NCBI RefSeq assembly: GCF_009469605.1
Contig: NZ_SSXU01000005.1
Span: 17,857 to 81,856, forward strand
Direction: 5' to 3'
From: Zoogloea sp. 1C4
GTDB taxonomy: Bacteria; Pseudomonadota; Gammaproteobacteria; Burkholderiales; Rhodocyclaceae
Length of the DNA stretch: 64,000 nucleotides
Part shown: positions 1 through 10,041 of the stretch, one piece after another
Layout of the letters: each line of letters opens with the position of its first letter
Position numbering within the stretch: position 1 is the stretch's first letter
Program-made: the position numbers and the translations under genes
Notes under the pieces: generated by a model
Told to the model about the DNA's origin: nothing
Seen by the model: the letters and a program-made list of their open reading frames with translations, nothing else
Database searches by the model: none

Positions 1-105
1 GGCGAGGCGATGAGGCCGACGCGATGTACAAAACGTGCCGGCACCGGTTGCCGAAGCCGCAATGGCTGGCATGAGTGACGACGGAAAATGAGGTCGACTG
101 TTCAT
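1..105 (-). CDS. possible start of first integron cassette gene (partial)
   Basis: An open frame starts with ATG at 105 on the minus strand and runs off the left edge, giving 35 codons without a stop. It begins about 15 bases past the candidate core site at 120-126 and points away from the integrase, which is how the first cassette gene of an integron is normally placed. The translated piece (MNSRPHFPSSLMPAIAAS...) is not recognised. It could be non-coding, because 35 open codons in GC-rich DNA is weak evidence. Confidence 0.25.
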   Translation of the reverse strand, partial: MNSRPHFPSSLMPAIAASATGAGTFCTSRRPHRLA

Positions 106-119
106 GAGCGATCCGAACC

Positions 120-126
120 GCCTAAC
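120..126 (-). other. candidate integron core recombination site (attI or attC end)
   Basis: On the minus strand this reads GTTAGGC, which fits the integron core consensus GTTRRRY. It lies about 115 bases upstream of the integrase start and is oriented away from it, as expected for attI or a first cassette boundary. A 7-base degenerate match occurs often by chance, so position is the main support. Confidence 0.4.
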
Positions 127-200
127 GTGAAGTAGACGACAAATGTCGCGTCTGGGGGCTTATGCGGCTGTCGCCTAATCTGTCAGATTGTGCTAAGTTG

Positions 201-216
201 CTGTATATAAAAACAG
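201..216 (+). promoter_or_regulatory. LexA (SOS) box upstream of integron integrase
   Basis: The sequence CTGTATATAAAAACAG is a perfect CTGT-N8-ACAG LexA operator. It sits 24 bases before the chosen integrase start and its TATATAA core could overlap the -10 region. LexA repression of integron integrases is known from mobile and chromosomal integrons, so SOS control here is a strong inference. Confidence 0.85.
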
Positions 217-239
217 CAACCGCGGAGCTTTGCGTCATC

Positions 240-1235
240 ATGTCGTCTACCCTTCTTGCCGCTTCTTCCCCGGCGCCCCGCTTGCTGGATCTGGTCCGGG
301 AGCGGATTCGTGTCAAGCACTACAGCCTGAGAACCGAACAGGCCTATACGGGATGGATTAAACGCTACATCCTCTTTCATGACAAGCGGCATCCGCGGGA
401 CATGGGCAAGGTAGAAGTGGAGGCGTTTCTGGGGGCCCTGGCGGTGGAGCGCAACGTGAGTGCGGCGACGCAGACACAGGCGTTGTCGGCTTTGCTTTTT
501 CTGTATCGGGATGTCCTGGGTATCGAACTGCCGTGGCTCGATGATCTGGTGCGCGCGAAGAAGCCCAGGCGTTTGCCGTCGGTGCTGACACGGGCAGAGG
601 CGTCGGCTTTGCTCGGTGCGCTGGATGATCCGGATGTGGTCCTTCCTGCGCGGCTGCTGTATGGCGCGGGGTTGCGGCTTCTGGAATGCCTGCGCTTGCG
701 CGTCAAGGATGTGGATGCGTCTCGACGGGAGATTCTGGTGCGCGATGGCAAGGGGCAGAAAGACAGGGTGACGATGCTGCCGGAGAGCCTGGTGTCACGG
801 ATGCTGGTGCAGCTGGAAGCGGTCAGGCAGCTGCATGCCAGGGATCTGGCGAACGGGTATGGTGAGGTGTGGTTGCCCGATGCGCTGGCGGTCAAGTATC
901 CCGGCGCTGCCACGGCGCTGGGCTGGCAGTACGTGTTTCCTGCGGCGGGATTCTCGCGGGATCCGCGGAGTGGGGTGGTGCGCCGCCATCATCTTGATGA
1001 GCGGCGGGTTCAGCGGGCGGTCAAGAGGGCAGCGGAGGCAGCGGGCATCGTCAAGATGGTGTCGCCGCATACTTTCCGACATTCATTCGCCACCCATCTG
1101 CTGGAGTCGGGTTACGACATCCGTACCGTGCAGGAGCTGCTCGGGCATTCGGATGTGAAGACGACCATGATCTACACCCATGTGCTCAACCGGGGTGGGC
1201 GAGGGGTGGTCAGTCCCCTCGATATCGCGCAGTGA
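240..1235 (+). CDS. intI: integron integrase (IntI-type tyrosine recombinase)
   Basis: This 331-residue tyrosine recombinase would catalyse cassette insertion and excision at attI and attC sites. All catalytic residues are visible: R146 in GLRLLE, H277 and R280 in HTFR, H303 in LGHSD and the nucleophile Y312 in IYTH. The IntI-specific insertion lies at about residues 212-250 ([18 protein letters not shown], then [11 protein letters not shown]), which separates it from XerC/D and phage integrases. The ATG at 240 was chosen over the in-frame ATG at 162 because the LexA box at 201-216 would otherwise lie inside the gene. The frame is intact and it converges on prfC. The cassette array, if any, lies left of the window. 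Confidence 0.93.
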   Translation: MSSTLLAASSPAPRLLDLVRERIRVKHYSLRTEQAYTGWIKRYILFHDKRHPRDMGKVEVEAFLGALAVERNVSAATQTQALSALLFLYRDVLGIELPWLDDLVRAKKPRRLPSVLTRAEASALLGALDDPDVVLPARLLYGAGLRLLECLRLRVKDVDASRREILVRDGKGQKDRVTMLPESLVSRMLVQLEAVRQLHARDLANGYGEVWLPDALAVKYPGAATALGWQYVFPAAGFSRDPRSGVVRRHHLDERRVQRAVKRAAEAAGIVKMVSPHTFRHSFATHLLESGYDIRTVQELLGHSDVKTTMIYTHVLNRGGRGVVSPLDIAQ

Positions 1236-1250
1236 TCCGGCGCGCCGGCC

Positions 1251-2825
<1,575 letters not shown>

Positions 2826-2897
2826 GGCGGGATACGGCGAATGCGAAAAACCCGCGATTATACAGGGCGATGCGCTCCGGCCGGTGGCCGTGTGGGC

Positions 2898-3374
2898 TTA
2901 GAACTCGAGCAACATCAGGCGTCGGCCGCCGGCGTCGTGCTTGCCAGCCATGCGAAAGCCCAGCCGGTTGAAGCGCCGGCTGCGGGCGGTGGAGACGAGG
3001 AGCCGGCCGTGTTCGAAGTTTTCCATCAGCCACGCGATGCGGGTGGCGATGAGTGCCCGGGCAATGCCCTGGCCGCGGGCCTGCTCGGCCACGGCGGAGA
3101 GATACAGGATGTGGGTCTCGCTGGCCCAATCGGCGGCCTTGATGCCGCCCACGCCTACCAGCTCGCCCTGCTGGCGGGCGATGAAGAACTGCCGGTAGAA
3201 GGGCATCGGCGCGGGCGCGAGCTGGTCGATGAGACGCTCGCGGCTGTAGCGGTCCGGGTCGGCAAAGGCGGCGAGGAGGACGTCCGCCGCGGCTTCGCGG
3301 TCGGCGTCGTCCATCGCGCTGATGAGGATGTCGTCCTTGATGATGTGTCCCCTGGCGGGCCGGTGGCGGGACAT
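2898..3374 (-). CDS. GNAT-family N-acetyltransferase
   Basis: The 158-residue product is a cytoplasmic acetyl-CoA-dependent N-acetyltransferase of unknown substrate. The acetyl-CoA binding motif A is visible as EQARGQGIARALIATRIAW, followed by a strand-helix region ending in FNRLGFRMAGKHDAGGRRLMLLEF, typical of small GNAT enzymes. The frame is open back to 3539, but that would overlap the divergent gene at 3457, so the ATG at 3374 (MSRHRPARG) is preferred; an internal ATG at 3314 (MDDADRE) is also possible. Nothing in the neighbourhood points to a substrate. Confidence 0.8.
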   Translation of the reverse strand: MSRHRPARGHIIKDDILISAMDDADREAAADVLLAAFADPDRYSRERLIDQLAPAPMPFYRQFFIARQQGELVGVGGIKAADWASETHILYLSAVAEQARGQGIARALIATRIAWLMENFEHGRLLVSTARSRRFNRLGFRMAGKHDAGGRRLMLLEF

Positions 3375-3456
3375 GCATTGGAGCGCGGCCTTGTTGCAGT
3401 GATGTTGCAGCGGCGGTGCGACAATCGGGGACATTCCCCTGCCTGGAGACATGCGC

Positions 3457-4272
3457 ATGAAATTTTCGGTCCTGTCGTGGAACATCGAGCATTTCAAGGG
3501 CGGTGCGACCCGCCTGAAAAAGGTGGCCAGCCACATCAAGAAGCAGAAGCCGGATGTCTTTGCCCTGCTGGAAATCGAGAACGTGAACGTGCGCGCGCTG
3601 ATGGAGCAGGCGTTTGCCGGCTACGACTTTGCGTTGACCGACGGGCCCCAGGTGCAGGAGATTCTGGTGGGCTGGCGGCGCACCGCCTTCGAGCAGGCGG
3701 TGTTCTCCCAGAAGCGGGAGTTCGATGTGGGCAACGACCGCCTGCGGCCCGGCGCGCTGCTGAGCTTGAAGCTCGCCGGGGTCTGGTACAACCTGCTGTT
3801 TCTCCATACCGACAGCGGCACCGACGCGCCGGCCTTCGGCAACCGGGTCGAGATGTTCGACAAGGCCTGGAACCTCAAGGCAGCGCTGGATCGCAACCTC
3901 GGCGGTGAGGGCACCTCACGGTTGGTGGTGATGGGCGACCTGAACACCATGGGCCTGATGTTCCCGCGGCCGGCGAAGAAGTTCCTGCGGGTGGATGCGC
4001 CCACCGAGATCGCCGCGCTGGCCGAGGCGGCGGAAGGCGCCGGGATGCAGCTGCTCGCCAAGGACCGGCCCACCACCTGGAAGGGCGCGAGCGGGGAAGC
4101 CAACCTCGATCACGCCATCGCGTCGGCGTCCCTCAGCTTCAGTCGCTTCGGCACGGCGGCGGATTCGCCACAGGTAAAGGTGAAGGGCTGGCCCGATCTC
4201 TCTGGCACCGCCCAGGCCAGTTTTCTTGCGGACGTGTCGGATCACGCCTCGCTGTATCTGGAGATCGCCTGA
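3457..4272 (+). CDS. endonuclease/exonuclease/phosphatase (EEP) family protein
   Basis: This 271-residue protein belongs to the metal-dependent EEP fold (DNase I, exonuclease III, sphingomyelinase and inositol phosphatase relatives). Visible active-site motifs are SWNIEHF near the N-terminus, the metal-binding glutamate in LLEIEN, GDLNTMG (D and N), NLDHAIA and the terminal SDHASL. No signal peptide is evident, so it is probably cytoplasmic. GGAG eight bases before the ATG at 3457 favours this start over the ATG at 3451. The substrate cannot be told from sequence. It is divergent from the GNAT gene and converges on pqqE. Confidence 0.8.
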   Translation: MKFSVLSWNIEHFKGGATRLKKVASHIKKQKPDVFALLEIENVNVRALMEQAFAGYDFALTDGPQVQEILVGWRRTAFEQAVFSQKREFDVGNDRLRPGALLSLKLAGVWYNLLFLHTDSGTDAPAFGNRVEMFDKAWNLKAALDRNLGGEGTSRLVVMGDLNTMGLMFPRPAKKFLRVDAPTEIAALAEAAEGAGMQLLAKDRPTTWKGASGEANLDHAIASASLSFSRFGTAADSPQVKVKGWPDLSGTAQASFLADVSDHASLYLEIA

Positions 4273-4287
4273 TGCACGATGCCCGGA

Positions 4288-5427
4288 TCAGAACGGCCGG
4301 GCGAGGCGGCGGGATTCCTTGGGATCGCGGAAGACCAGCGGGCGGGTGTTGTCGGGCTGCTCCGCCGCGGCCAGCGCGGCGGTGACGAGGGCGTGATCCG
4401 GTGACTTGGGGCACACCGGGTCGGTGGCGTCCGGGTTGCCGGTGAGCATGTAAGCCTGGCAGCGGCAGCCGCCGTGGTCCTTCTCCTTGTCGTCGCAGGT
4501 CTGGCAGGTTTCGGGCAGCCAGGCGGTGCCCCGGTAGCGGTTGAAGAGCGGTGAGTCGCGCCAGATCCACTCGATGCTGTGCTGGCGCACGTCGGGGAAC
4601 TCCAGCCCCGGCAGCATCCGCGCGGTGTGGCAGGGCAGGGCGAGGCCGTCCGGGGTGATGGCGAGGAAGACTTCGCCCCAGCCGTTCATGCACTTCTTGG
4701 GCTTCTTCGACTGGTAATCCGGCGTGACGAAGAGGATGCGCATGGCCTTGCCGAGCTTCTGGCGCCAGCGTTCGGTGACACGCTCGGCCTCGGCCAGCTG
4801 GGCCTCGGTGGGCATCAGCGCGGCGCGATTGAGGAAGGCCCAGCCGTGGTACTGGGTGTTGGCGAGCTCGAGGAATTCCGCGCCGATCTCGGCGGCCATC
4901 TCGATGATGCGGTCCAGGTGGTCGATGTTGCCCCGGTGGAGCACGCAGTTGATCACCGTGGGGTAGCCGGCGGCCTTGGTGAGGTCGGCCACCTTGCGCT
5001 TGAGGTCGAAGGTGCGGGTGTTGGTGATGAGGTCGTTGGCCTCGCGGGTGGCGTCCTGGAAAGAGAGCTGGATGTGGTCGAGCCCGGCCTCCTTGAGCGC
5101 GGCGAGGCGCGCCTCGGTGAGGCCGACGCCGGAGGTGATGAGGTTGGTGTAGAAGCCGAGCTTGCGCGCCTCCGCCACCAGAATCTCGATGTCGTCCCGC
5201 AGCAGCGGCTCGCCGCCGGAGATGCCGAACTGCGCCGCGCCCATCGCCCGGGCCTGGCGGATCACCGACAGCCAGTCGTCGGTGGAAAGCTCGGGCCCGG
5301 TCTGGGCGAAATCCACCGGGTTGTAGCAGAAGCTGCAGTGCAGCGGGCAGCGATAGGTGACTTCGGCCAGCAGCCACAGGGGGTCAGGGCGGGCGGTGGC
5401 TTCGGGCGGGACGAGCAGGGTTTCCAT
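4288..5427 (-). CDS. pqqE: PQQ biosynthesis radical SAM protein PqqE
   Basis: PqqE is the radical SAM enzyme that cross-links the conserved Glu and Tyr side chains of the PqqA peptide, the first step of pyrroloquinoline quinone synthesis. The radical SAM cluster motif CPLHCSFC is at about residues 28-35. A C-terminal SPASM-type cysteine region is visible (LPCHTARMLPG, then CQTCDDKEKDHGGCRC) and should hold auxiliary Fe-S clusters. At 379 residues it is full length. Its ATG shares one base with the pqqD stop (TAATG), indicating translational coupling; PqqD is the peptide chaperone that delivers PqqA to it. It is the last gene of the pqqABCDE run. Confidence 0.97.
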   Translation of the reverse strand: METLLVPPEATARPDPLWLLAEVTYRCPLHCSFCYNPVDFAQTGPELSTDDWLSVIRQARAMGAAQFGISGGEPLLRDDIEILVAEARKLGFYTNLITSGVGLTEARLAALKEAGLDHIQLSFQDATREANDLITNTRTFDLKRKVADLTKAAGYPTVINCVLHRGNIDHLDRIIEMAAEIGAEFLELANTQYHGWAFLNRAALMPTEAQLAEAERVTERWRQKLGKAMRILFVTPDYQSKKPKKCMNGWGEVFLAITPDGLALPCHTARMLPGLEFPDVRQHSIEWIWRDSPLFNRYRGTAWLPETCQTCDDKEKDHGGCRCQAYMLTGNPDATDPVCPKSPDHALVTAALAAAEQPDNTRPLVFRDPKESRRLARPF

Positions 5428-5687
5428 TACGCGGGGTCCCAGACGATCCAGTTTTGCGCTTCGGCCATCGTCAGGAAAGCCTCCACGTCGGCGGTGAGGC
5501 CGCTGGCGTTGAAGGTGGTTTCCAGGTCAGCCACGATCTCGGCCACGCTGCGCGCCCCGTCGCAGCGCTTGAGGATCTCGCCGGCGCTCTGGTTGAGCTT
5601 GACCATGCCTTCGGGGTAGAGCAGCACGTGGGCCTGCTGGGCCGGCTCCCACTGGAAGCGGTAGAGGCGGTTGATGGCGGGGCGCAT
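5427..5687 (-). CDS. pqqD: PQQ biosynthesis peptide chaperone PqqD
   Basis: PqqD is a small RiPP-recognition-element protein that binds the PqqA precursor and presents it to PqqE. The 86-residue product has the expected features: [38 protein letters not shown] fits the winged-helix fold with the LN-x-SAxEIL signature. AGGAG lies six bases before the ATG. It overlaps pqqE by one base. The 155-base gap to pqqC holds a paired palindromic repeat, so the cluster is interrupted here even though gene order is canonical. Confidence 0.96.
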   Translation of the reverse strand: MRPAINRLYRFQWEPAQQAHVLLYPEGMVKLNQSAGEILKRCDGARSVAEIVADLETTFNASGLTADVEAFLTMAEAQNWIVWDPA

Positions 5688-5744
5688 GGGATGCTCCTGT
5701 AGGTCGGAATGTGGATTGGACTGTAGGTCGATCTTTAGGCCGGA

Positions 5745-5819
5745 CTGTAGGTCGGACTTCAGTCCGACATCGCGTGTTCAGCAATGCACGGGGTTGTCGG
5801 ACTGAAGTCCGACCTACAG
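5745..5819. repeat. paired palindromic intergenic repeat, copy 1
   Basis: Two inverted modules, CTGTAGGTCGGACTTCAGTC and its complement-type partner ending GTCCGACCTACAG, enclose a 25-base spacer. Each module is itself a short palindrome (GTCGGACT/AGTCCGAC). Degenerate module pieces flank it on both sides (from about 5697 and to about 5831). It lies between pqqC and pqqD. This is the layout of REP/BIME elements, which are mobilised by REP-associated transposases; none is encoded in this window. Confidence 0.85.
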
Positions 5820-5842
5820 ATCGACCTGCAGGGGCGTGGGTT

Positions 5843-6553
5843 TTACTTCACGCCACCTTCGAGGCCATAGCGCAGCGCCATCGCGTCGTTCATCGACCAC
5901 AGGATGTCGAGCTTGAACTTGAGGATGTCCAGGGCCTTGAGCTGCGCGGCGCGGGTGTCGAAGTAGGCGAGGGTGATCGCCAGCCCCTGTTCCACGTCGC
6001 GGCGGGCCTGGGTGACGCGGTTGCGGAAATACTGCAGCCCTTCCGATTCGATCCACGGGTAGTGCTCGGGCCAGTTGGCGAGGCGCTGTTTGTGGATCGT
6101 CGGCGCAAAGAGCTCGGTGAGGCTGGAGCACACCGATTCCTGCCACGGGCGCTGGCGGCAGAAGTTGAGGTAGGCGTCGCAGGCGAAGCGCACGGCGGGG
6201 ATCACGTGGCGCTGGTCGACGATCTCCTCGCGGGTGAGGCCCACGGCCTCGCCGAGGCGAATCCACGCCTCGATGCCGCCCGGGTCGTCCCCGTGGCCGT
6301 CGTGGTCGAGGATGCGCTGGATCCACTCCCGCCGAACCTCGCGGTCCGGGCAGTTGGACATCACCGCTGCGTCCTTCTGGGGAATGATGATCTGGTAGTA
6401 GAAGCGGTTGGCCACCCAGCCCTGGATCTGCTCGCGGCTCGCCTTGCCGGTGTTGAGCATTACGTTGAAGGGGTGATGGATGTGATAGGCCGCGCCCTTG
6501 TCGCGCAGCTGGGCTTCGAATTCTTCGGGCGTCCAGGGTTGGGGGGCGTTCAC
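5843..6553 (-). CDS. pqqC: pyrroloquinoline-quinone synthase PqqC
   Basis: PqqC is the cofactorless oxidase that carries out the final ring closure and eight-electron oxidation producing PQQ. The 236-residue helical protein has the family landmarks [29 protein letters not shown] and [15 protein letters not shown]. It overlaps the pqqB stop by four bases (ATGA), so the two are probably translationally coupled. Downstream the operon is broken by a palindromic repeat before pqqD. Length and motifs are normal. Confidence 0.97.
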   Translation of the reverse strand: MNAPQPWTPEEFEAQLRDKGAAYHIHHPFNVMLNTGKASREQIQGWVANRFYYQIIIPQKDAAVMSNCPDREVRREWIQRILDHDGHGDDPGGIEAWIRLGEAVGLTREEIVDQRHVIPAVRFACDAYLNFCRQRPWQESVCSSLTELFAPTIHKQRLANWPEHYPWIESEGLQYFRNRVTQARRDVEQGLAITLAYFDTRAAQLKALDILKFKLDILWSMNDAMALRYGLEGGVK

Positions 6554-7467
6554 AGTTCGATCTCCATGCCGTCAAAGGCGACCTCGATGCCGGCGGCGGC
6601 GAGGATGGCCCGCTCCGTCGAGGCTTCATCGAGGATCGGGTTGGTGTTGTTGATGTGGATGAGGATGCGGCGCACGTGGCGGGGCAGGCGGGCGAGCTGT
6701 TCGATCATGCCGCCGGGGCCGCTCTGGGCCAGGTGGCCGATGTCGCGGGCGCGCTTCTTCGAGAGCCCCATCGCGATCATCTCGTCGTCGGTCCAGAAGG
6801 TACCGTCCACCATCACGCAGTCGCTCTCGGCCATGGTGGCGAAGAGCGCGTCGTCGATCTCGGCGAGGCCCGGGGCGTAGAACACCCGGCGGCCGGTGGC
6901 GGGGTCGGCGATCGCCAGGCCCACGTTGTCGCCGGGCACCGGCGCGCCCCGGTGGGGCGAATAGGGCGGCGCGGCGGAGACCAGCGGCAGGGCCTGCCAG
7001 TCGAGGCGCTCGGCGCCTTGCGGGTGGAAATGCGCGCCGTCGTCGGGGATCGGCTGGCGGTCCACGCCGCAGTAGTGTTCGAGCAGATGCAGGATCGGGT
7101 TGCCGCGGGTCAGGTCTTCATACACCGGGTCGGTGGTCCAGATCGGCCACGGGCTGCCTTTTTCGCGCAGCATGTAGAGACCGGTGGTGTGATCGATCTG
7201 GGCATCCACCAGCACCACGGATTCCACCCCGCAGCCGCGCAGCCCTTCCGCGGGCCAGCTGCCGGGGAAGGCCTGGAACTGCTGAAGGATGTCCGGCGAG
7301 GCATTGACCAGCGTCCAGCGCTGGCCGGTGGCGCTCACCGCAATGGACGACTGCGTGCGGCGCTGGAAGCCGGGCTCACCGGCGCGCACGGCCTGACAGT
7401 TGCGGCAGTTGCAGTTCCACTGGGGAAACCCGCCGCCGGCGGCGGAGCCGAGAACTCGGATGAACAT
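6550..7467 (-). CDS. pqqB: PQQ biosynthesis protein PqqB
   Basis: PqqB has a metallo-beta-lactamase fold and hydroxylates the cross-linked dipeptide during PQQ synthesis. The 305-residue product begins [20 protein letters not shown], with the family's CNCRNC zinc site and the HINNTNPIL motif near the C-terminus. The start at 7467 matches the family N-terminus; the frame is open to 7512 but those residues are not family-like. It follows pqqA by 57 bases and overlaps pqqC by four bases. Confidence 0.97.
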   Translation of the reverse strand: MFIRVLGSAAGGGFPQWNCNCRNCQAVRAGEPGFQRRTQSSIAVSATGQRWTLVNASPDILQQFQAFPGSWPAEGLRGCGVESVVLVDAQIDHTTGLYMLREKGSPWPIWTTDPVYEDLTRGNPILHLLEHYCGVDRQPIPDDGAHFHPQGAERLDWQALPLVSAAPPYSPHRGAPVPGDNVGLAIADPATGRRVFYAPGLAEIDDALFATMAESDCVMVDGTFWTDDEMIAMGLSKKRARDIGHLAQSGPGGMIEQLARLPRHVRRILIHINNTNPILDEASTERAILAAAGIEVAFDGMEIEL

Positions 7468-7524
7468 GGCGATGCCCTGAGGGGCGTTTGCGGCCGGGGG
7501 GCCGTGCCGCAAACGCGGGGTGGC

Positions 7525-7599
7525 TTACTTGGCGGCGATGTACATGGTGATTTCGAAACCGAAACGCAGATCGCAGGCTTGGGGGGTGGTCCAGGTCAT
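7525..7599 (-). CDS. pqqA: PQQ precursor peptide PqqA
   Basis: This 24-residue peptide is the ribosomal precursor of PQQ. It reads MTWTTPQACDLRFGFEITMY followed by IAAK, with the conserved Glu at position 16 and Tyr at position 20 that PqqE joins and that become the PQQ skeleton. GGAGA lies about seven bases before the ATG. It is the first gene of the pqqABCDE cluster and is divergent from an S33-family peptidase. A protease must release the cross-linked dipeptide; no pqqF or pqqG gene is visible in the window. Confidence 0.97.
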   Translation of the reverse strand: MTWTTPQACDLRFGFEITMYIAAK

Positions 7600-7721
7600 G
7601 GCTTGTCTCCAATTGTTGATTGATTGCGGCCCGCCGGAATGGCGCAGCCGTGAGACGGATTGTTGCGAAGGGCGGCATACTCGCGCCTCACGAAAATCAT
7701 GATTCCGCTGGGGCGGCCCCG

Positions 7722-8639
7722 ATGACAGCCCACGACGATTCCTTCTTCCTCCCGGTCGGCCACGGCCACCAGCTTGCCGTGCAGGTGACGGGCAACCCGG
7801 CCGGCGAGCCCGTGCTGGTGCTCCACGGCGGGCCGGGTAGCGGTTGCAGTGCACGCCTGCTGTCGCTCTACGACCCGGCCCGGCAGCGCATCGTGGCCTT
7901 CGATCAGCGTGGGGCGGGGCAGTCCCAGCCGGCGGGCGAGACGCGTGCCAACACCACCGCCCACCTCATCGCCGACATCGAGCTCTTGCGCCGCCACCTG
8001 GGCATCGCCCGTTGGCGGGTGACGGGCGGCTCGTGGGGCGCAACTCTGGCGCTGGCCTATGCGATGGCGCACCCGCAGGCGGTGACCGGGCTGGTACTGC
8101 GGAGCAGCTTTCTGCCGGGCATGGGCAATGTGCGGTGGTTCTTCCAGGCGCTGGCCGAGCACTGCCCGGCGGCCTGGCAGGCGCTGGCGGCGGGCGTGGA
8201 GGAGGGCGAACGGAGCGATCTGCTGGCCGCGCTGATGCGTCGCCTCGCCAGCCCCGATCCGGCCATTAACCGCGCCGCGGCGATGGCCTGGGCGCGTTAT
8301 GAATCCGCGGTGGCCGAGCCCACCGCGCCGCGTTTGCCCGATCTGCCGGCAGACGAACTCGACCGTCTGGCGCGCAAGTACCGGCTGCAGGGCCATTACC
8401 TGGCGGCGGGGTGCTTTCTGGACGAGGCTCAGTTCCTGGCTGGCTGCAGCACGCTCGGCGGATTGCCCGTCACGCTGATCCACGGCCGCGACGACCGGGT
8501 GTGCCCGCCCGCCAACGCCGAGCGCCTCCACGCTGCAATCCCCGGCAGCCGGCTGGTATGGATAGCAGGCTGCGGACATCAGGCCTTTAATCCGGCGATG
8601 GTAACCGCGTGGAAGGCTGCGTTGGCCGGGGCGGATTGA
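7722..8639 (+). CDS. S33-family alpha/beta hydrolase (proline iminopeptidase-like)
   Basis: This 305-residue alpha/beta hydrolase resembles prolyl aminopeptidases, which remove N-terminal proline from peptides. The oxyanion-hole motif HGGPGSG is near residue 33, FDQRGAGQS follows, and the nucleophile elbow is GGSWGATLALAYA. Asp (HGRDDRVCPP) and His (GCGHQAF) of the triad are present near the C-terminus. The ATG at 7722 gives the family N-terminus; the frame is open to 7620. It is divergent from pqqA with a 122-base gap. A role in PqqA processing is possible from position only; a general peptidase role is the default. Confidence 0.85.
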   Translation: MTAHDDSFFLPVGHGHQLAVQVTGNPAGEPVLVLHGGPGSGCSARLLSLYDPARQRIVAFDQRGAGQSQPAGETRANTTAHLIADIELLRRHLGIARWRVTGGSWGATLALAYAMAHPQAVTGLVLRSSFLPGMGNVRWFFQALAEHCPAAWQALAAGVEEGERSDLLAALMRRLASPDPAINRAAAMAWARYESAVAEPTAPRLPDLPADELDRLARKYRLQGHYLAAGCFLDEAQFLAGCSTLGGLPVTLIHGRDDRVCPPANAERLHAAIPGSRLVWIAGCGHQAFNPAMVTAWKAALAGAD

Positions 8640-8691
8640 CCCCGACGGGCGTCATAATGGCGGCCCGCCGAACCTGCATGCATCGCCCGCC

Positions 8692-10038
8692 ATGCCCCGA
8701 CACCTGCTTTACCTGATCGTCTTCATCGAAGGCTTCTGCTCCCTCGGGGCCGAGGTGATCGCCCTGCGTCGGCTGGTGCCCCACGTGGGCAGCGCCATCG
8801 TGGTCACGGCGCCGACCATCGGTTTCTTCCTGCTGGCGCTGGCTCTGGGCTACGCGTCCGGCGCGAAGGTGAGCGAGCGCTTCACCCAGGTGGTGGCGCG
8901 CAACTTCCTGATCTCGGCGCTGCTGGCCGGGCTCGGGCTGGCGCGGCTCACGGTGGATGGCCTGTTCGCCCACCTGCAACCGGCCGGCGTGGCCTACCTG
9001 ATCTTCATCGGCGGCGTGCTGTGCCCGCTGGCGTGGCTGCTGGGGCAGACGGTGCCGGTGCTCACCAACCTGATGAAGCACATGCGCGCCGGCGAGGCGA
9101 GCGGCTACGCGCTGTACTGGTCGACGCTGGGGAGCTTTCTCGGCTCGGTGAGCCTGTCGCTGGGGGTGATGCAGTGGATGGGCGTGTCGGCCGCGGTGCT
9201 GGTGTGCGCGCTGCTGTTGGCGCTGGGCAGCCTGCGTCTGGCGGCGACCGGCTGGCGGGGCTGGGCGGGCGCGGTGCTGGCATCAGCGGGAGCGGTGGCG
9301 ATCAACGTCTTCCCGCCCACCGACGTACGCGACACACCCTACGCCGACTACAGCGTGACGCCCGTGGCGCTACCCGGCAGCGTCGACGCCCGCGCCTTCT
9401 TCGTGAACAACTCGTTGGCCTCGCTGATCGACGCCGACGACCCGCCACGCTACGCAAAGTACGTCACCCACCTGCGCCGCATCCTGCTGGAAGACCTCGG
9501 CTTCAAGGCAAAGGACATCCTCGTGCTGGGCGCCGGCGGCTTCACCCTCTCGCACCGGGAAACCTTCAACCGCTACACCTTCGTCGATATCGACCCGCAG
9601 ATCCGCGAGATCGCCGAGACGCGCTTCCTCAGGGGGCCGATCCGCGGGGATTTTGTGGTGGATGACGCCCGCCGTTACGTGAAGAGCACCGAGCGGCGCT
9701 TCGACGCGGTGGTGGTGGATGTGTTCAGCAGCCACACGTCGATCCCCGGCCATCTGGTGACCCAGGAGTTCTGGCACGACGCCCGCCAGGTGCTGGCGCC
9801 GGAGGGCGTGCTGCTCGCCAACCTGATCCTCGACGGGCGGCTGGAAACACCCTACGCCCGCAACCTGCTGGCCACCATCGAGAGCGTGTTCGGGCGTTGT
9901 GCCGTGGAGGTGCTCCACCGGGACAAGCCGCTCTCCAACGTGATCGTCAGCTGCCACGCCAGCAGCCAGCCGGCGCAAACCGCGCCCTACACCGACGAGC
10001 GCAACGGGGCCGACGTGGATCTGGCCCGCTCGCGCTGA
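8692..10038 (+). CDS. membrane-fused spermidine synthase-like protein
   Basis: The 448-residue product combines an N-terminal membrane half (about six hydrophobic segments in residues 5-215) with a C-terminal Rossmann methyltransferase-type domain like spermidine synthase. In the second half the nucleotide-binding strand is ILVLGAGGF, the acidic residue after it lies in FVDIDP, and VDVFSSHTSIPGHLVT marks the active-site region. Such fused proteins are common, and their true substrates are mostly unknown; they often lack aminopropyltransferase activity. It stands alone, ending three bases from the convergent redoxin gene. Confidence 0.82.
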   Translation: MPRHLLYLIVFIEGFCSLGAEVIALRRLVPHVGSAIVVTAPTIGFFLLALALGYASGAKVSERFTQVVARNFLISALLAGLGLARLTVDGLFAHLQPAGVAYLIFIGGVLCPLAWLLGQTVPVLTNLMKHMRAGEASGYALYWSTLGSFLGSVSLSLGVMQWMGVSAAVLVCALLLALGSLRLAATGWRGWAGAVLASAGAVAINVFPPTDVRDTPYADYSVTPVALPGSVDARAFFVNNSLASLIDADDPPRYAKYVTHLRRILLEDLGFKAKDILVLGAGGFTLSHRETFNRYTFVDIDPQIREIAETRFLRGPIRGDFVVDDARRYVKSTERRFDAVVVDVFSSHTSIPGHLVTQEFWHDARQVLAPEGVLLANLILDGRLETPYARNLLATIESVFGRCAVEVLHRDKPLSNVIVSCHASSQPAQTAPYTDERNGADVDLARSR

Positions 10039-10041
10039 GGC

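Noticed and set aside
1237-1248. CCGGCGCGCCGG palindrome between intI and prfC as a terminator
   Set aside because: No T-tract follows on either strand, and the palindrome has no loop.
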